Assembly (NCBI RefSeq): GCF_011759365.1 | Contig: NZ_JAARLZ010000006.1 | Location: 248,001-312,000, forward strand | Origin: Luteibacter anthropi | GTDB lineage: Bacteria > Pseudomonadota > Gammaproteobacteria > Xanthomonadales > Rhodanobacteraceae | DNA length: 64,000 bases | Reading direction: 5' to 3' | In this document: piece by piece, positions 1 to 8,217 of the stretch | Numbering within the stretch: the first letter of the stretch is position 1 | Layout: every line of letters begins with the position of its first letter | Notes under the pieces: generated by a model | Databases searched by the model: none | What the model was told of the DNA's origin: nothing | The model's input: the letters and a program-made list of their open reading frames with translations, nothing else | Program-made: the position numbers and the translations under genes

Positions 1-138
1 GCACGCTCCTACAGGGTGACGCCTCTCCAATGTCGCCCAATACACATGTAGGAGCGCGCCTGCGCGCGACCGGCACGGCGGTGACATTTCTGTGTTTTCG
101 CCACCCCGGTCGCGCGCGAGGCGCGCTCCTACAGGGTG
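1..138. repeat. REP-like palindromic repeats (partial copy plus inverted pair)
   Basis: Three copies of the window's commonest intergenic repeat: a partial minus-oriented copy at 1-18, a plus-oriented copy at 48-71 and a minus-oriented copy at 108-138. The core is GTAGGAGCGCGCC(T)TGCGCG followed by CGACC, and each copy is itself partly palindromic. The last two face each other like a BIME. They lie just past the stop of metQ, where such repeats often act as transcript ends or RNA-stabilising hairpins; that role is inferred. Confidence 0.85.
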
Positions 139-170
139 GGGCGTGGCCGATGCGATCGGCCATGGGTGCA

Positions 171-980
171 TCAGAAGGCCGGTAGCACGGCTCCGCCGTA
201 GTTCTTCTCGATGAACGCCTTCACCTCGGGCGAAGTGAGCGCCTTGGCCAGCTTCTGGATGCGCGGATCGTCCTTGTTGTCGGCGCGCGTCACGAGGAAG
301 TTCACGTACGGGGAATCCTTGTCCTCGATCAGCAGCGCATCTTTTACCGGATTGAGCTTGGCGGCCAGCGCATAGTTGGTGTTGATGAGCGCCAGATCCA
401 CCTCGCCGAGAACGCGCGGCAGCATGGCGGCTTCCAGTTCGCGGAACTTGAGGTTCTTCGGGTTGCTGGCCACATCCTTCAGCGTGGCAAGCCGATCGTT
501 CGGGTTCTTCAGCGTGATCAACCCGTGTTTCGCAAGCAGCAGCAGTGCGCGGCTGTTGTTGCTGGGATCGTTCGGGATCACGACGTCGGCGCCATCGGGC
601 AGCTGGTCGATCGAGGTGTATTTGCGCGAATACGCACCGAACGGCTCGATATGCACGCCCACCACCTTCACCAGATGGGTGCCGCGCTCCTTGTTGAAGG
701 CGTCGAGGTAAGGTTCGGTCTGGAAGAAGTTCGCATCGATCTGCTTCTGGTCCACCTGCATGTTCGGCTGCACGTAGTCCGTGAACACCTTGATCTCCAG
801 GTCCACCCCTTCCTTGGCAAGCAGGGGCTTGATCTCCTTGAGGATCTCGGCGTGCGGCACCGGCGTGGCCGCCACGGTGAGCGTGGCCACGGCGTCGGAC
901 TTGCCAGCGTCACCGCCGCCCGAACAGCCCGCCAGCAGCAGGGCGAGGGTGGCGGCAAGGGGCAGGAGAAGCTTCTTCAT
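171..980 (-). CDS. metQ: Methionine ABC transporter substrate-binding lipoprotein MetQ
   Basis: This 269-aa protein is the periplasmic D/L-methionine binding component of the MetNIQ importer (NlpA/MetQ family). The chosen ATG at 980 starts MKKLLLPLAATLALLLAGCS, a lipoprotein signal peptide with an LAGC lipobox, so the mature protein begins at Cys19 and is lipid-anchored. An in-frame start 25 codons upstream would bury this signal and runs into a repeat, so I reject it. Conserved features follow, including the FFQTEPYLDAF segment and the VVIPNDPSNNSRAL ligand-pocket region. It is the last gene of metN-metI-metQ, 127 nt after metI, with a REP-like repeat in the gap that may give it separate mRNA stability. 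Confidence 0.95.
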   Translation of the reverse strand: MKKLLLPLAATLALLLAGCSGGGDAGKSDAVATLTVAATPVPHAEILKEIKPLLAKEGVDLEIKVFTDYVQPNMQVDQKQIDANFFQTEPYLDAFNKERGTHLVKVVGVHIEPFGAYSRKYTSIDQLPDGADVVIPNDPSNNSRALLLLAKHGLITLKNPNDRLATLKDVASNPKNLKFRELEAAMLPRVLGEVDLALINTNYALAAKLNPVKDALLIEDKDSPYVNFLVTRADNKDDPRIQKLAKALTSPEVKAFIEKNYGGAVLPAF

Positions 981-1055
981 GGGGCGTCCGTGGCGAATGT
1001 TGCGGTGCGCCAGCATAGACGTCCATACCGCCGGATGCAAAAAGCCAGCGCGCAT

Positions 1056-1080
1056 GCAGGAGCGCGCCTCGCGCGCGACC
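1056..1080 (+). repeat. REP-like palindromic repeat between metI and metQ
   Basis: A single copy of the GCAGGAGCGCGCCTCGCGCG-type repeat lies inside the metNIQ operon, between the metI stop and the metQ start. Repeats in this position commonly set different mRNA levels for the binding protein and the membrane parts; here that is inference. Confidence 0.8.
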
Positions 1081-1107
1081 GGGTCCGCGAAATCTCCGAG
1101 GGGCGCC

Positions 1108-1782
1108 TCAGCGCCGGCTGTACCGCGCCACCAGCCGATCCCCCAGCATCTGCAACACCTGCACCAGCACGATCAGCAGCGCCACGGTGACCAGCATGTA
1201 ATCCGGCTTGTAGCCGTTGTAACCGTACTGGTAGGCCAGTGCGCCCAGGCCGCCGGCCCCTACGATGCCACCCATGGCGGTATACCCGACCAGGGCCACG
1301 GCCGTGACCGTGGTGGCGGCGATGAGGCCCGGACGGGCCTCGGGCAGCAGCACGCGGGTGACGATCTGGCCCGTGGTGGCGCCCATCGCCTGGCTCGCCT
1401 CGATCACGCCGCGATCCACTTCGCGCAGCGCGGTTTCCACCAGGCGGGCGAAGAACGGCGCCGCGCCGATCACCAGCGGCACGATGGCGCCACGGATGCC
1501 GATGCTGACGCCCGTGATCGCCTGGGTGACCGGGATCAGCAGGATCATCAGGATGATGAAGGGAATGGAGCGCAGCACGTTCACCACCAGCGACAGCACG
1601 CCATAGAGCTTCGGTTGCGCGTGCAGCTGGCCGCGTGCCGTGAGGAACAGCCAGATGCCCAGGGGCAGGCCGAGCACCAGGGTGAACAGCAGCGAGCCGC
1701 CGAGCATCAGCAGGGTGTCGAGGCAGGCGCGGGCGATTTCCGGCCAGTCGATGTTGGGGAACAGGGTCTGCATGAGGTTCAT
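1108..1782 (-). CDS. metI: Methionine ABC transporter permease MetI
   Basis: The 224-aa inner-membrane permease of the methionine importer, with five or so hydrophobic segments and the binding-protein-dependent transport fold. The EAA-loop signature that contacts the ATPase is visible in the middle of the protein as [20 protein letters not shown]. The ATG at 1782 overlaps the metN stop codon in an ATGA arrangement, implying translational coupling, and GAGGAAG lies about nine bases upstream. The length matches the family (about 217-225 aa). Confidence 0.95.
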   Translation of the reverse strand: MNLMQTLFPNIDWPEIARACLDTLLMLGGSLLFTLVLGLPLGIWLFLTARGQLHAQPKLYGVLSLVVNVLRSIPFIILMILLIPVTQAITGVSIGIRGAIVPLVIGAAPFFARLVETALREVDRGVIEASQAMGATTGQIVTRVLLPEARPGLIAATTVTAVALVGYTAMGGIVGAGGLGALAYQYGYNGYKPDYMLVTVALLIVLVQVLQMLGDRLVARYSRR

Positions 1783-2783
1783 CGGGCCACTTCCTCGATA
1801 TCGACGCCGGCGCTGCGGATCTGGATGAGTGCGTCTTCCAGGCGTTCGCCATTCATCGCCAGGGTGAGCTGGCCGTAGGGCGTGTCCTTGATGCGGTCGA
1901 TGCGACCGGACAGCAGGTTGTATTCGATGCCGGTATCGCGCACGACGCGGGACAGCAGCGGGGAATAGGTGGCATCGCCACGGAACGACAGCCGGAACAG
2001 CCGTCCCGGCACGCCCGGATAGTCGGGGCCGCTGCCTTCGCGGTGGTCCGCCTCGGCGACGAAGCGGCGTGTAGTGGGATGCTGGGGATGCAGGAACACA
2101 TCGGCTACCGTGCCCATCTCGACGACATGACCGGCATCGAGCACCGCCACGCGGTCGCAGACGCGGCGGATCACGTCCATCTCGTGGGTGATGAGCACGA
2201 TGGTGAGACCCAGCCGGCGGTTGATGTCGGCCAGCAGTTCCAGCACCGAGGCCGTGGTCTGCGGATCGAGCGCGCTGGTGGCCTCGTCGCAGAGGAGAAT
2301 GGATGGCCGGCTGGCGAGTGCGCGCGCGATGCCGACGCGCTGCTTCTGGCCGCCAGACAACTGTGCCGGATACTTGCGTGCATGCGCGGAGAGGCCGACC
2401 AGGGCCAGCAGTTCATCCACCCGGCGCGCGATCTCGTCTTCGCCGATGCCGCCCTGGATGCGCAACGGGAAGGCGACGTTGTCGGCCACCGTGCGCGAGG
2501 ACAGCAGGTTGAAATGCTGGAAGATCATGCCGATGCCCGCGCGCAGGCGGCGCAGTTCGGCACCCTCGGCGTGGGTGACATCACGACCGCCGATCAGCAC
2601 CTGGCCCGAGGTGGGCCGCTCCAGCAGGTTGATCAGGCGAAGCATGGTCGACTTGCCGGCGCCCGAATGGCCGATGATGCCGAACACCTCGCCCTTGGTG
2701 ATTTCCAGGTCGACGGGATGCAGCGCGGGAACGGGGGTTCCATCCACGCGGTAGGACTTGGAGGCGGCGGCGAAGCGGATCAC
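1779..2783 (-). CDS. metN: Methionine ABC transporter ATP-binding protein MetN
   Basis: The 334-aa ATPase of the MetNIQ D/L-methionine importer. Walker A is GHSGAGKST (residues 38-46), the ABC signature is LSGGQKQR, and Walker B is [12 protein letters not shown]. After the ATPase domain comes a C-terminal NIL domain (about 265-334), which in E. coli MetN binds methionine and shuts transport down by trans-inhibition. The start codon is GTG at 2783. It is the first gene of metN-metI-metQ and is divergent from the glutathione peroxidase gene; I saw no SAM riboswitch in the short upstream gap. Confidence 0.96.
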   Translation of the reverse strand: MIRFAAASKSYRVDGTPVPALHPVDLEITKGEVFGIIGHSGAGKSTMLRLINLLERPTSGQVLIGGRDVTHAEGAELRRLRAGIGMIFQHFNLLSSRTVADNVAFPLRIQGGIGEDEIARRVDELLALVGLSAHARKYPAQLSGGQKQRVGIARALASRPSILLCDEATSALDPQTTASVLELLADINRRLGLTIVLITHEMDVIRRVCDRVAVLDAGHVVEMGTVADVFLHPQHPTTRRFVAEADHREGSGPDYPGVPGRLFRLSFRGDATYSPLLSRVVRDTGIEYNLLSGRIDRIKDTPYGQLTLAMNGERLEDALIQIRSAGVDIEEVAR

Positions 2784-2890
2784 GGTTCGGGTCTTTTGGC
2801 CGGAAAGGCGTCCATGGTAGCCGAAGCCGGTCCAAGGACGGCGGCGCGCGGCGTAGACTGTTGGCTATTCCATGGATAACGAGGACCGGC

Positions 2891-3376
2891 ATGACCACCA
2901 TCTACGACTTCTCCGCCCGCGACATCGACGGCAACGAACGCTCGCTGGCCGAATGGAAGGGCAAGGTGCTGCTGGTGGTCAACGTGGCCTCGAAGTGCGG
3001 CTTCACGCCCCAGTACAAGGGGCTGGAAGAACTCCAGCGCCACTACGCGGCGCAGGGCTTCGACGTGCTTGGCTTTCCCTGCGACCAGTTCGGCCACCAG
3101 GAGCCTGGCGACGAGGCGGAGATCCGCAATTTCTGTTCGCTCACCTATGACGTGAGCTTCCCGATGTTCGCCAAGATCGAGGTCAACGGCGAGCACGCGC
3201 ACCCGCTGTACCGCTGGCTGAAGACCAGCAAGAAGGGGTTGCTCGGCACCGAGGGGATCAAGTGGAATTTCACCAAGTTCCTGGTGAATCGCGATGGTGA
3301 AGTGGTGGAGCGTTATGCGCCGACCGATACGCCGGAGAAGATCGGGAAGGATCTGCCGGAGTGGTTGAAGCCTTGA
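2891..3376 (+). CDS. Glutathione peroxidase family protein
   Basis: A 161-aa thioredoxin-fold peroxidase that reduces hydroperoxides, similar to E. coli BtuE/GpxA. The peroxidatic cysteine lies in NVASKCGFTPQYKGLEEL (Cys at about residue 36), the second cysteine region is LGFPCDQFGHQEPG, and the WNFTKFLV block completes the Gln/Trp/Asn catalytic set. It has Cys rather than selenocysteine, so it probably uses thioredoxin as reductant, as most bacterial members do. The ATG at 2891 is preceded by a GAGGA ribosome-binding site; an in-frame ATG ten codons upstream has none. It stands alone, followed by a pair of inverted repeats. Confidence 0.93.
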   Translation: MTTIYDFSARDIDGNERSLAEWKGKVLLVVNVASKCGFTPQYKGLEELQRHYAAQGFDVLGFPCDQFGHQEPGDEAEIRNFCSLTYDVSFPMFAKIEVNGEHAHPLYRWLKTSKKGLLGTEGIKWNFTKFLVNRDGEVVERYAPTDTPEKIGKDLPEWLKP

Positions 3377-3436
3377 TGGTGTCGTGGCGTTGCTTTGTTG
3401 GCCGGTCGCGTACGTACAGGTAAACGGGGCTTGGCC

Positions 3437-3502
3437 GGTCGCGCGCGAGGCGCGCTCCTACAAGGCACGGGTTACCTGTAGGAGCGCGCCTTGCGCGCGA
3501 CC
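3437..3502. repeat. Inverted pair of REP-like repeats
   Basis: A minus-oriented copy (3437-3461) and a plus-oriented copy (3478-3502) of the GTAGGAGCGCGCC-type repeat are separated by 16 bases. They fill the space between the convergent ends of the peroxidase and dacB genes and could serve as a two-way transcript end. Confidence 0.85.
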
Positions 3503-3514
3503 AGCCTGCATGAA

Positions 3515-4933
3515 TCAAAGCCGCCCCTGCGCCTGCGCCAGCATCACCGCAATGGCATCCACCTCCGCCGACACCGGCAGCGCGCCATCACCCGGCCGGT
3601 AATTGTTGAGGATGATGGCAAACGCCAGCTTCTGGCCGCTGCGGGTGGTGACATAGCCCGCCAGCGCGTTCACGAAACTCATGCTGCCCGTCTTGGCCTG
3701 CAGGTTGCCCATGGCCGCCGTGTCGCGCATGCGGTTGGCCAGGGTGCCGTCCACGCCGGCCACGGGTAGCAGACCGCGCCACAAGGCAGACAAAGGCGAA
3801 GCGTCCATCAGCGTCAGCAGGCGCACCAGCGAACCCGCCGTGGTCAGGTCATGCCGGGACAGGCCCGTGCCCTCCACGAGCATTGTCGACGACGGCGCAA
3901 TACCGCGTGCTTCGAGCCATGCGGACAGCGCTTTCGCCGCACGGTCTTCGGCACGGGGCAGCGCCGGATCAGGTGATGCAAGGCCCGTAAGCAGGAAAAC
4001 GCTTTGCAGATACAGGTTCTGCGATCGCTTCAGGCCGGTACGGAGGATGTCCGCCACGCCAGGTGATGGAAACGATGCCAGCACGTTGCCCGACGGCGGC
4101 GGCACGGGCCAGCGCAGGCTGCGTGCCTCGCCATCGACACGTACACCCTGACGCTCCAGCGCCGCCTGGAGCCGGCGGGCCGCCGTGAGGGCGGGATCGG
4201 GCAGCGAGAGAGCCAGCCGCCGGGCTGGCGCCCCCTGCGTCACGCCACCCAGGACATGCACGGTGGCACTGCCGGGCTCGCGGTAGACCTGCAAGAGATC
4301 CGCCGGCTGCCCAGCCAGCGCGATGGCGGCATCGGCAGGCGTTACGCGTACGCCCTGCGCCGAGATATCCGCAACCATCGTGTTCTCGTCGATGTCGAGC
4401 GCGGCCGTCGAGGCGCCGAAATAGGCCTGGAGATCGTCCACCTCCCAGCCGCTGCCATGCGATGGCCCCGTGAACGCCGTATCGTCGCCCACGATGCCGC
4501 CGTCGATGCGCCGGATGCCCTGGGCAAGCACCTGCGCGGCAAGCGTATCGGCCCAGTCGGTGCCGCTCAGCGTCGGATCGCCGCGTCCGCGCAGGATCAG
4601 CGGTCCGTGCAGACGCCCTCGCGACACCTCGCCACCGGCCAGCACATCGGTATGCGTGCGGCCTTCGGGCCCCAGCCGGTCAAGCGCAAAGGCGGCCGTA
4701 TAGAGTTTCGCGGTGGAGGCAGGCAACAACAGGCGCCCCGCGTCGTGCTCATACACCGTGTGACCGTCGTCCAGCGAGACCACGTCGATACCCCACGATG
4801 CCCCGGCAAAACGTGGCTGGGCCAGCTGGGTATCGATCTGGTCCTTCAGTGTCGCTGCGTGAACGGGCAGGGCGCAGCACAGGGCAAGCAGCAGGACGCC
4901 GCCGGCACGGGCGCGCCGGCTCAGCGCAGCCAT
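3515..4933 (-). CDS. dacB: D-alanyl-D-alanine carboxypeptidase/endopeptidase (PBP4, DacB)
   Basis: A 472-aa periplasmic class C penicillin-binding protein that trims peptidoglycan stem peptides and cuts 4,3-crosslinks. A signal peptide covers about residues 1-26. All three active-site motifs are present: SxxK as STAK (73-76), SxN as SQN (304-306) and KTG (414-416). The long insertion between the first and second motifs is typical of PBP4. The start overlaps the stop of the upstream enoyl-CoA hydratase gene by 13 bases, so the two are probably cotranscribed although functionally unrelated. Confidence 0.94.
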   Translation of the reverse strand: MAALSRRARAGGVLLLALCCALPVHAATLKDQIDTQLAQPRFAGASWGIDVVSLDDGHTVYEHDAGRLLLPASTAKLYTAAFALDRLGPEGRTHTDVLAGGEVSRGRLHGPLILRGRGDPTLSGTDWADTLAAQVLAQGIRRIDGGIVGDDTAFTGPSHGSGWEVDDLQAYFGASTAALDIDENTMVADISAQGVRVTPADAAIALAGQPADLLQVYREPGSATVHVLGGVTQGAPARRLALSLPDPALTAARRLQAALERQGVRVDGEARSLRWPVPPPSGNVLASFPSPGVADILRTGLKRSQNLYLQSVFLLTGLASPDPALPRAEDRAAKALSAWLEARGIAPSSTMLVEGTGLSRHDLTTAGSLVRLLTLMDASPLSALWRGLLPVAGVDGTLANRMRDTAAMGNLQAKTGSMSFVNALAGYVTTRSGQKLAFAIILNNYRPGDGALPVSAEVDAIAVMLAQAQGRL

Positions 4934-5706
4934 GTGGGCTGGGCCTTGTCGAGAAAGGCCGAGAGCCCGTCCTGGCCCTCGGCGGACACGCGCAGCCGGG
5001 CGATCAGCGCGGCGTTGTCCGCGTCGATGGATTCCATGCCGGCCTCGGTCATGCCGCCCATGCCCAGCGCAAGGCGCTTGGCCTCGGCCTGGGCCACCGG
5101 ACCGCCCTTGCCGAGCAGTGCGACGAGCCGGTCCACGGCACCATCGAGCTCATCGGCGGCCACGGTTTCGTGGACCAGTCCGATGGCCAGCGCCTGCGCA
5201 GCGGCGAAGATCTCGCCCGTGATGAACAAGCGGCGGGCCTGGCGCAGGCCGATGGCGCCGATCACATATGGCGAGATGACGGCCGGCACGAGGCCCAGCT
5301 TCACTTCGGAAAGGGCGAACTTCGCGCCTTCGGCGGCGATGGCGATGTCGCAGCAGGCCACGAGCCCCACGCCACCGCCGAAAGCCGCGCCATTGACGCG
5401 GGCGATGGTGGGCTTGGAAAGGAATTGCAGGCGGCGCATCAGTCGCGCCAGGCGCTGCGAATCCGCGCGGTTGTCGTCCTCGCTGGCCTGCGCCATGCCG
5501 CGCATCCAGTTCAGGTCCGCACCGGCGGAAAAACTTGCGCCTGCACCGGTCAGCACCACGGCACGCACGCCCGGATCGCGGTCCAGTTCGTCGATGGCGG
5601 CCGTGAGATCGGCGATGAGCGCGTCGTCGAAGGCGTTATGAACCTCCGGGCGGTTCATCGTGAGGCGGGCGACGTGGCCCGAACGGCTCAGCTCCACTGC
5701 GGACAT
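4921..5706 (-). CDS. Enoyl-CoA hydratase/isomerase, probably methylglutaconyl-CoA hydratase type
   Basis: A 261-aa crotonase-fold enzyme. The oxyanion-hole motif SFSAGADLNWMRGMA and the later AFGGGVGLVACCDIAIAA block are clear. The ADLNWM sequence is characteristic of the LiuC/AtuE branch (3-methylglutaconyl- or isohexenylglutaconyl-CoA hydratases of leucine and acyclic terpene breakdown). No other liu genes are adjacent, so the exact substrate is inferred from that motif alone. The ATG at 5706 is divergent from feoA. Confidence 0.88.
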   Translation of the reverse strand: MSAVELSRSGHVARLTMNRPEVHNAFDDALIADLTAAIDELDRDPGVRAVVLTGAGASFSAGADLNWMRGMAQASEDDNRADSQRLARLMRRLQFLSKPTIARVNGAAFGGGVGLVACCDIAIAAEGAKFALSEVKLGLVPAVISPYVIGAIGLRQARRLFITGEIFAAAQALAIGLVHETVAADELDGAVDRLVALLGKGGPVAQAEAKRLALGMGGMTEAGMESIDADNAALIARLRVSAEGQDGLSAFLDKAQPTWLR

Positions 5707-5801
5707 GCGACGAACTCCATCAGGCGAAACACCCGATGATAATGGGTTGTCGGCGAAGGGCGATTCAGCCCGGGATGCATGGCCCGGGCCAAGGGCGTAT
5801 G

Positions 5802-5818
5802 ATGCGAACAGTTCTTAT
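5802..5818 (+). promoter_or_regulatory. Possible Fur box upstream of feoA
   Basis: ATGCGAA-CAG-TTCTTAT is an imperfect inverted repeat with a conserved GAA-N3-TTC core and five of seven arm positions paired. It lies 14-30 bases before the feoA start. Ferrous iron genes are usually Fur-repressed, so this is a plausible operator; the match is modest. Confidence 0.4.
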
Positions 5819-5831
5819 TTGAGTAAGCCCA

Positions 5832-6077
5832 GTGCGCCTGTCAGACGCGCCGAAAGGTGCCCAAGCCGTGGTCAAGTCCGTCACTGATGCCCATCCCGCC
5901 GACCCGATTGCGCAGCGCCTGCGCGACCTGGGCTTTGTCGCAGGCGAACCCGTGCGCCTCGTCGCCAAGGGCCCCCTGGGTGGTGATCCGCTGCTCATCC
6001 AGATTGGTTCGACGCGCTTCGCGCTTCGCCGCAACGAGGCGGCTCGCGTGGAAGTGAGCGTGGAGGGCGCCGCATGA
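5832..6077 (+). CDS. feoA: Ferrous iron transport accessory protein FeoA
   Basis: An 81-aa cytoplasmic SH3-fold protein that assists the FeoB iron channel. The pattern of an N-terminal ligand-like strand, the middle LRDLGFVAGEPVRLVAKGPLGG block and a C-terminal RRNEAARVEV segment is the FeoA signature. Translation appears to start at GTG 5832. The stop overlaps the feoB start (ATGA), as in most feo operons. Confidence 0.93.
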   Translation: MRLSDAPKGAQAVVKSVTDAHPADPIAQRLRDLGFVAGEPVRLVAKGPLGGDPLLIQIGSTRFALRRNEAARVEVSVEGAA

Positions 6078-7921
6078 GCGCCGCCAGCCTGCGCGTTGCC
6101 CTGGTCGGCAACCCCAACTGCGGCAAGACGGCGCTGTTCAACCAGCTCACCGGCGGCCGCCAGAAGGTGGCCAACTACGCCGGCGTCACGGTGGAACGCA
6201 AGGAAGGCCGCTTCGTGGGGCCTTCCGGCCGCACGCTGCACGTACTCGACCTCCCCGGCGCCTACAGCTTCGATGCCACCAGCCCCGATGAAGCCATCAC
6301 TCGCGACGTCTGCCTGGGCCGTTATCCGGGCGAGGCCGTACCCGACCTGATCGTCTGCGTGGCCGATGCCACCAACCTGCGCCTGCACCTGCGCTTCGTG
6401 CTCGAAGTGCGGCGCCTGGGCCGGCCCATGGTGCTCGCGCTCAACATGATGGATGCGGCACGTCGTCGCGGCATCGACATCGACGTGGCCGAACTCTCGC
6501 GCCGCCTCGGCATTCCGGTGGTGGAAACCATCGCCGTGAAGCGCGGAGGCGCGAAGGGCCTCATCGAGCGCATCGACAGCGCGGTGCCGGAGATCCAGCC
6601 CTCGGCCGTCGACCAGGCAAACGTCGAGCAGCTGCACGCCGAAGTGCGCTCCATCCTCGCCGCAACGGTCACCACATCGCGCGACAACGCGGCCCTCGAC
6701 GATGCCATCGACCGCTGGGTGCTGCACCCGGTGTTCGGCCTGGGCATCCTCGCCGTGCTTATGTTCATGATCTTCCAGGCGGTATTCTCATGGGCGCAGC
6801 CGGTGATGGATGCGATCCAGGCCGGTGTCACGGGCCTGGGCAACGTCGTCACCAGCGTGCTGCCCGAGGACAGCGCACTGCACAGCCTGCTCAACGACGG
6901 CGTATTCGCCGGCCTGGGCGCCGTGCTGGTGTTCCTGCCGCAGATCCTGATCCTGTTCCTGTTCATCCTGGTGCTGGAGGAATCCGGCTACCTGCCGCGC
7001 GCGGCCTTCCTGCTCGACAAGATGATGTTCCGCGTGGGCCTTACCGGTCGCGCCTTCATCCCGCTGCTGTCCAGCTTCGCCTGTGCCATTCCCGGCATCA
7101 TGGCCACGCGCAGCATCCAGGACCCTCGCGACCGGCTCACCACGATCCTCGTCGCACCGCTGATGACCTGCTCGGCGCGCCTGCCCGTATACACGCTGCT
7201 CATCGCCGCATTCATTCCCGATCGCGCGGTGTGGGGCATCTTCAACCTGCAGGGCATCGTGCTGTTCGTGCTGTATTTCGCGGGCATCTTCAGCGCGCTG
7301 GGCGTGGCCTTCGTTATCAAGCGCATGCGCAAGGACAAAAGCGAACACGCGCTCATCATGGAGCTTCCGTCCTACCGCCTGCCCAACGTGCGCGATATCG
7401 CGCTGGGCCTGTGGGAGCGCGCGCTGATCTTCCTGAAGCGCGTCGGCGGCATCATCCTCGCGCTCACCGTACTGCTGTGGTTCCTGTCCAGTTTCCCGGG
7501 GCCGCCGGAAGGCGCTACGGGCCCGGCCATCGATTACAGCCTGGCCGGCCGTCTGGGGCGCATCCTGGAATACGTGTTCGCCCCCATCGGCTTCAACTGG
7601 CAGATCTGCATCGCGCTGGTGCCGGGTCTTGCCGCCCGCGAAGTTGCGGTGGCCGCGCTGGGCACCGTCTATGCGATGTCCGGCAGCGACGATGCCGTGG
7701 CATCGCAGCTGGGTCCCGTCATCGCCCATCAGTGGTCGCTTGCCACGGCGCTGTCGTTGCTGGCCTGGTACGTGTTCGCACCGCAGTGCATGTCCACGCT
7801 GGCGGTGATCCGCCGCGAAACCAATTCCTGGCGCAACGTGGCAGTAGCCGCCGGTTACCTGTTCGGCCTGGCCTATCTCGCTTCGCTCGCCACCTACCAG
7901 ATCGCGAGGGCGCTCTCGTGA
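6074..7921 (+). CDS. feoB: Ferrous iron transporter FeoB
   Basis: A 615-aa inner-membrane Fe(II) transporter. The N-terminal GTPase domain shows G1 GNPNCGKT (12-19), the switch region NYAGVTVERKEG, G3 DLPGAYS and the NMMD G4 motif. A membrane domain follows with two Gate modules (SSFACAIPGIMATR and the later CIALVPGLAAREV). It is shorter than E. coli FeoB (773 aa) but matches the roughly 620-aa Xanthomonas-type form, which lacks the long C-terminal tail. It overlaps feoA and the following Cys-rich gene by ATGA/GTGA, making a tight three-gene operon. Confidence 0.96.
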   Translation: MSAASLRVALVGNPNCGKTALFNQLTGGRQKVANYAGVTVERKEGRFVGPSGRTLHVLDLPGAYSFDATSPDEAITRDVCLGRYPGEAVPDLIVCVADATNLRLHLRFVLEVRRLGRPMVLALNMMDAARRRGIDIDVAELSRRLGIPVVETIAVKRGGAKGLIERIDSAVPEIQPSAVDQANVEQLHAEVRSILAATVTTSRDNAALDDAIDRWVLHPVFGLGILAVLMFMIFQAVFSWAQPVMDAIQAGVTGLGNVVTSVLPEDSALHSLLNDGVFAGLGAVLVFLPQILILFLFILVLEESGYLPRAAFLLDKMMFRVGLTGRAFIPLLSSFACAIPGIMATRSIQDPRDRLTTILVAPLMTCSARLPVYTLLIAAFIPDRAVWGIFNLQGIVLFVLYFAGIFSALGVAFVIKRMRKDKSEHALIMELPSYRLPNVRDIALGLWERALIFLKRVGGIILALTVLLWFLSSFPGPPEGATGPAIDYSLAGRLGRILEYVFAPIGFNWQICIALVPGLAAREVAVAALGTVYAMSGSDDAVASQLGPVIAHQWSLATALSLLAWYVFAPQCMSTLAVIRRETNSWRNVAVAAGYLFGLAYLASLATYQIARALS

Positions 7922-8211
7922 ATACCTTCCAGATCGTGCAGGCCGCCATCATCGGCATCGTCGTGCTGGCCAGTACCTGGGTCGCGTTCCGCAAGCTGCT
8001 GCCCAGGACATCCACGCGCGTGATGGCGGGCATGTCGGCCAGCCTCAACCATGACGGCCGCCCGGCCTTCGTGCGTAGCCTGGGCCGCAGGCTGCAGCCT
8101 GCCAGCGCATCGGGCAGCTGCGGTGATGGCTGCGATTCCTGCAACAGCTGCGGCCCGGCACCGGCCGCACGCACCGATTCCCAGCCGCTGACATTCAAAT
8201 CACGGCAGTGA
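7918..8211 (+). CDS. FeoB-associated small Cys-rich membrane protein
   Basis: A 97-aa protein starting at GTG 7918, whose first bases overlap the feoB stop (GTGA). It has one N-terminal transmembrane segment (about residues 6-24) and a C-terminal cysteine cluster, SCGDGCDSCNSCG. In gammaproteobacteria a small Cys-rich protein (FeoC or an unrelated analogue) often takes this third place. The cluster could bind Fe or an Fe-S centre, or sense redox state, to tune FeoB; that is inference. It is not obviously homologous to E. coli FeoC. Confidence 0.82.
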   Translation: MNTFQIVQAAIIGIVVLASTWVAFRKLLPRTSTRVMAGMSASLNHDGRPAFVRSLGRRLQPASASGSCGDGCDSCNSCGPAPAARTDSQPLTFKSRQ

Positions 8212-8217
8212 TCCGGT

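Noticed and set aside
2784-2890. SAM riboswitch upstream of metNIQ
   Set aside because: The gap is about 100 bases shared with a divergent gene, and I could not find the helices of a SAM riboswitch.
6788-7729. Long frame antisense to feoB
   Set aside because: Low-complexity His/Gln/Arg/Glu-rich translation typical of the reverse strand of GC-rich genes; feoB itself is clear.
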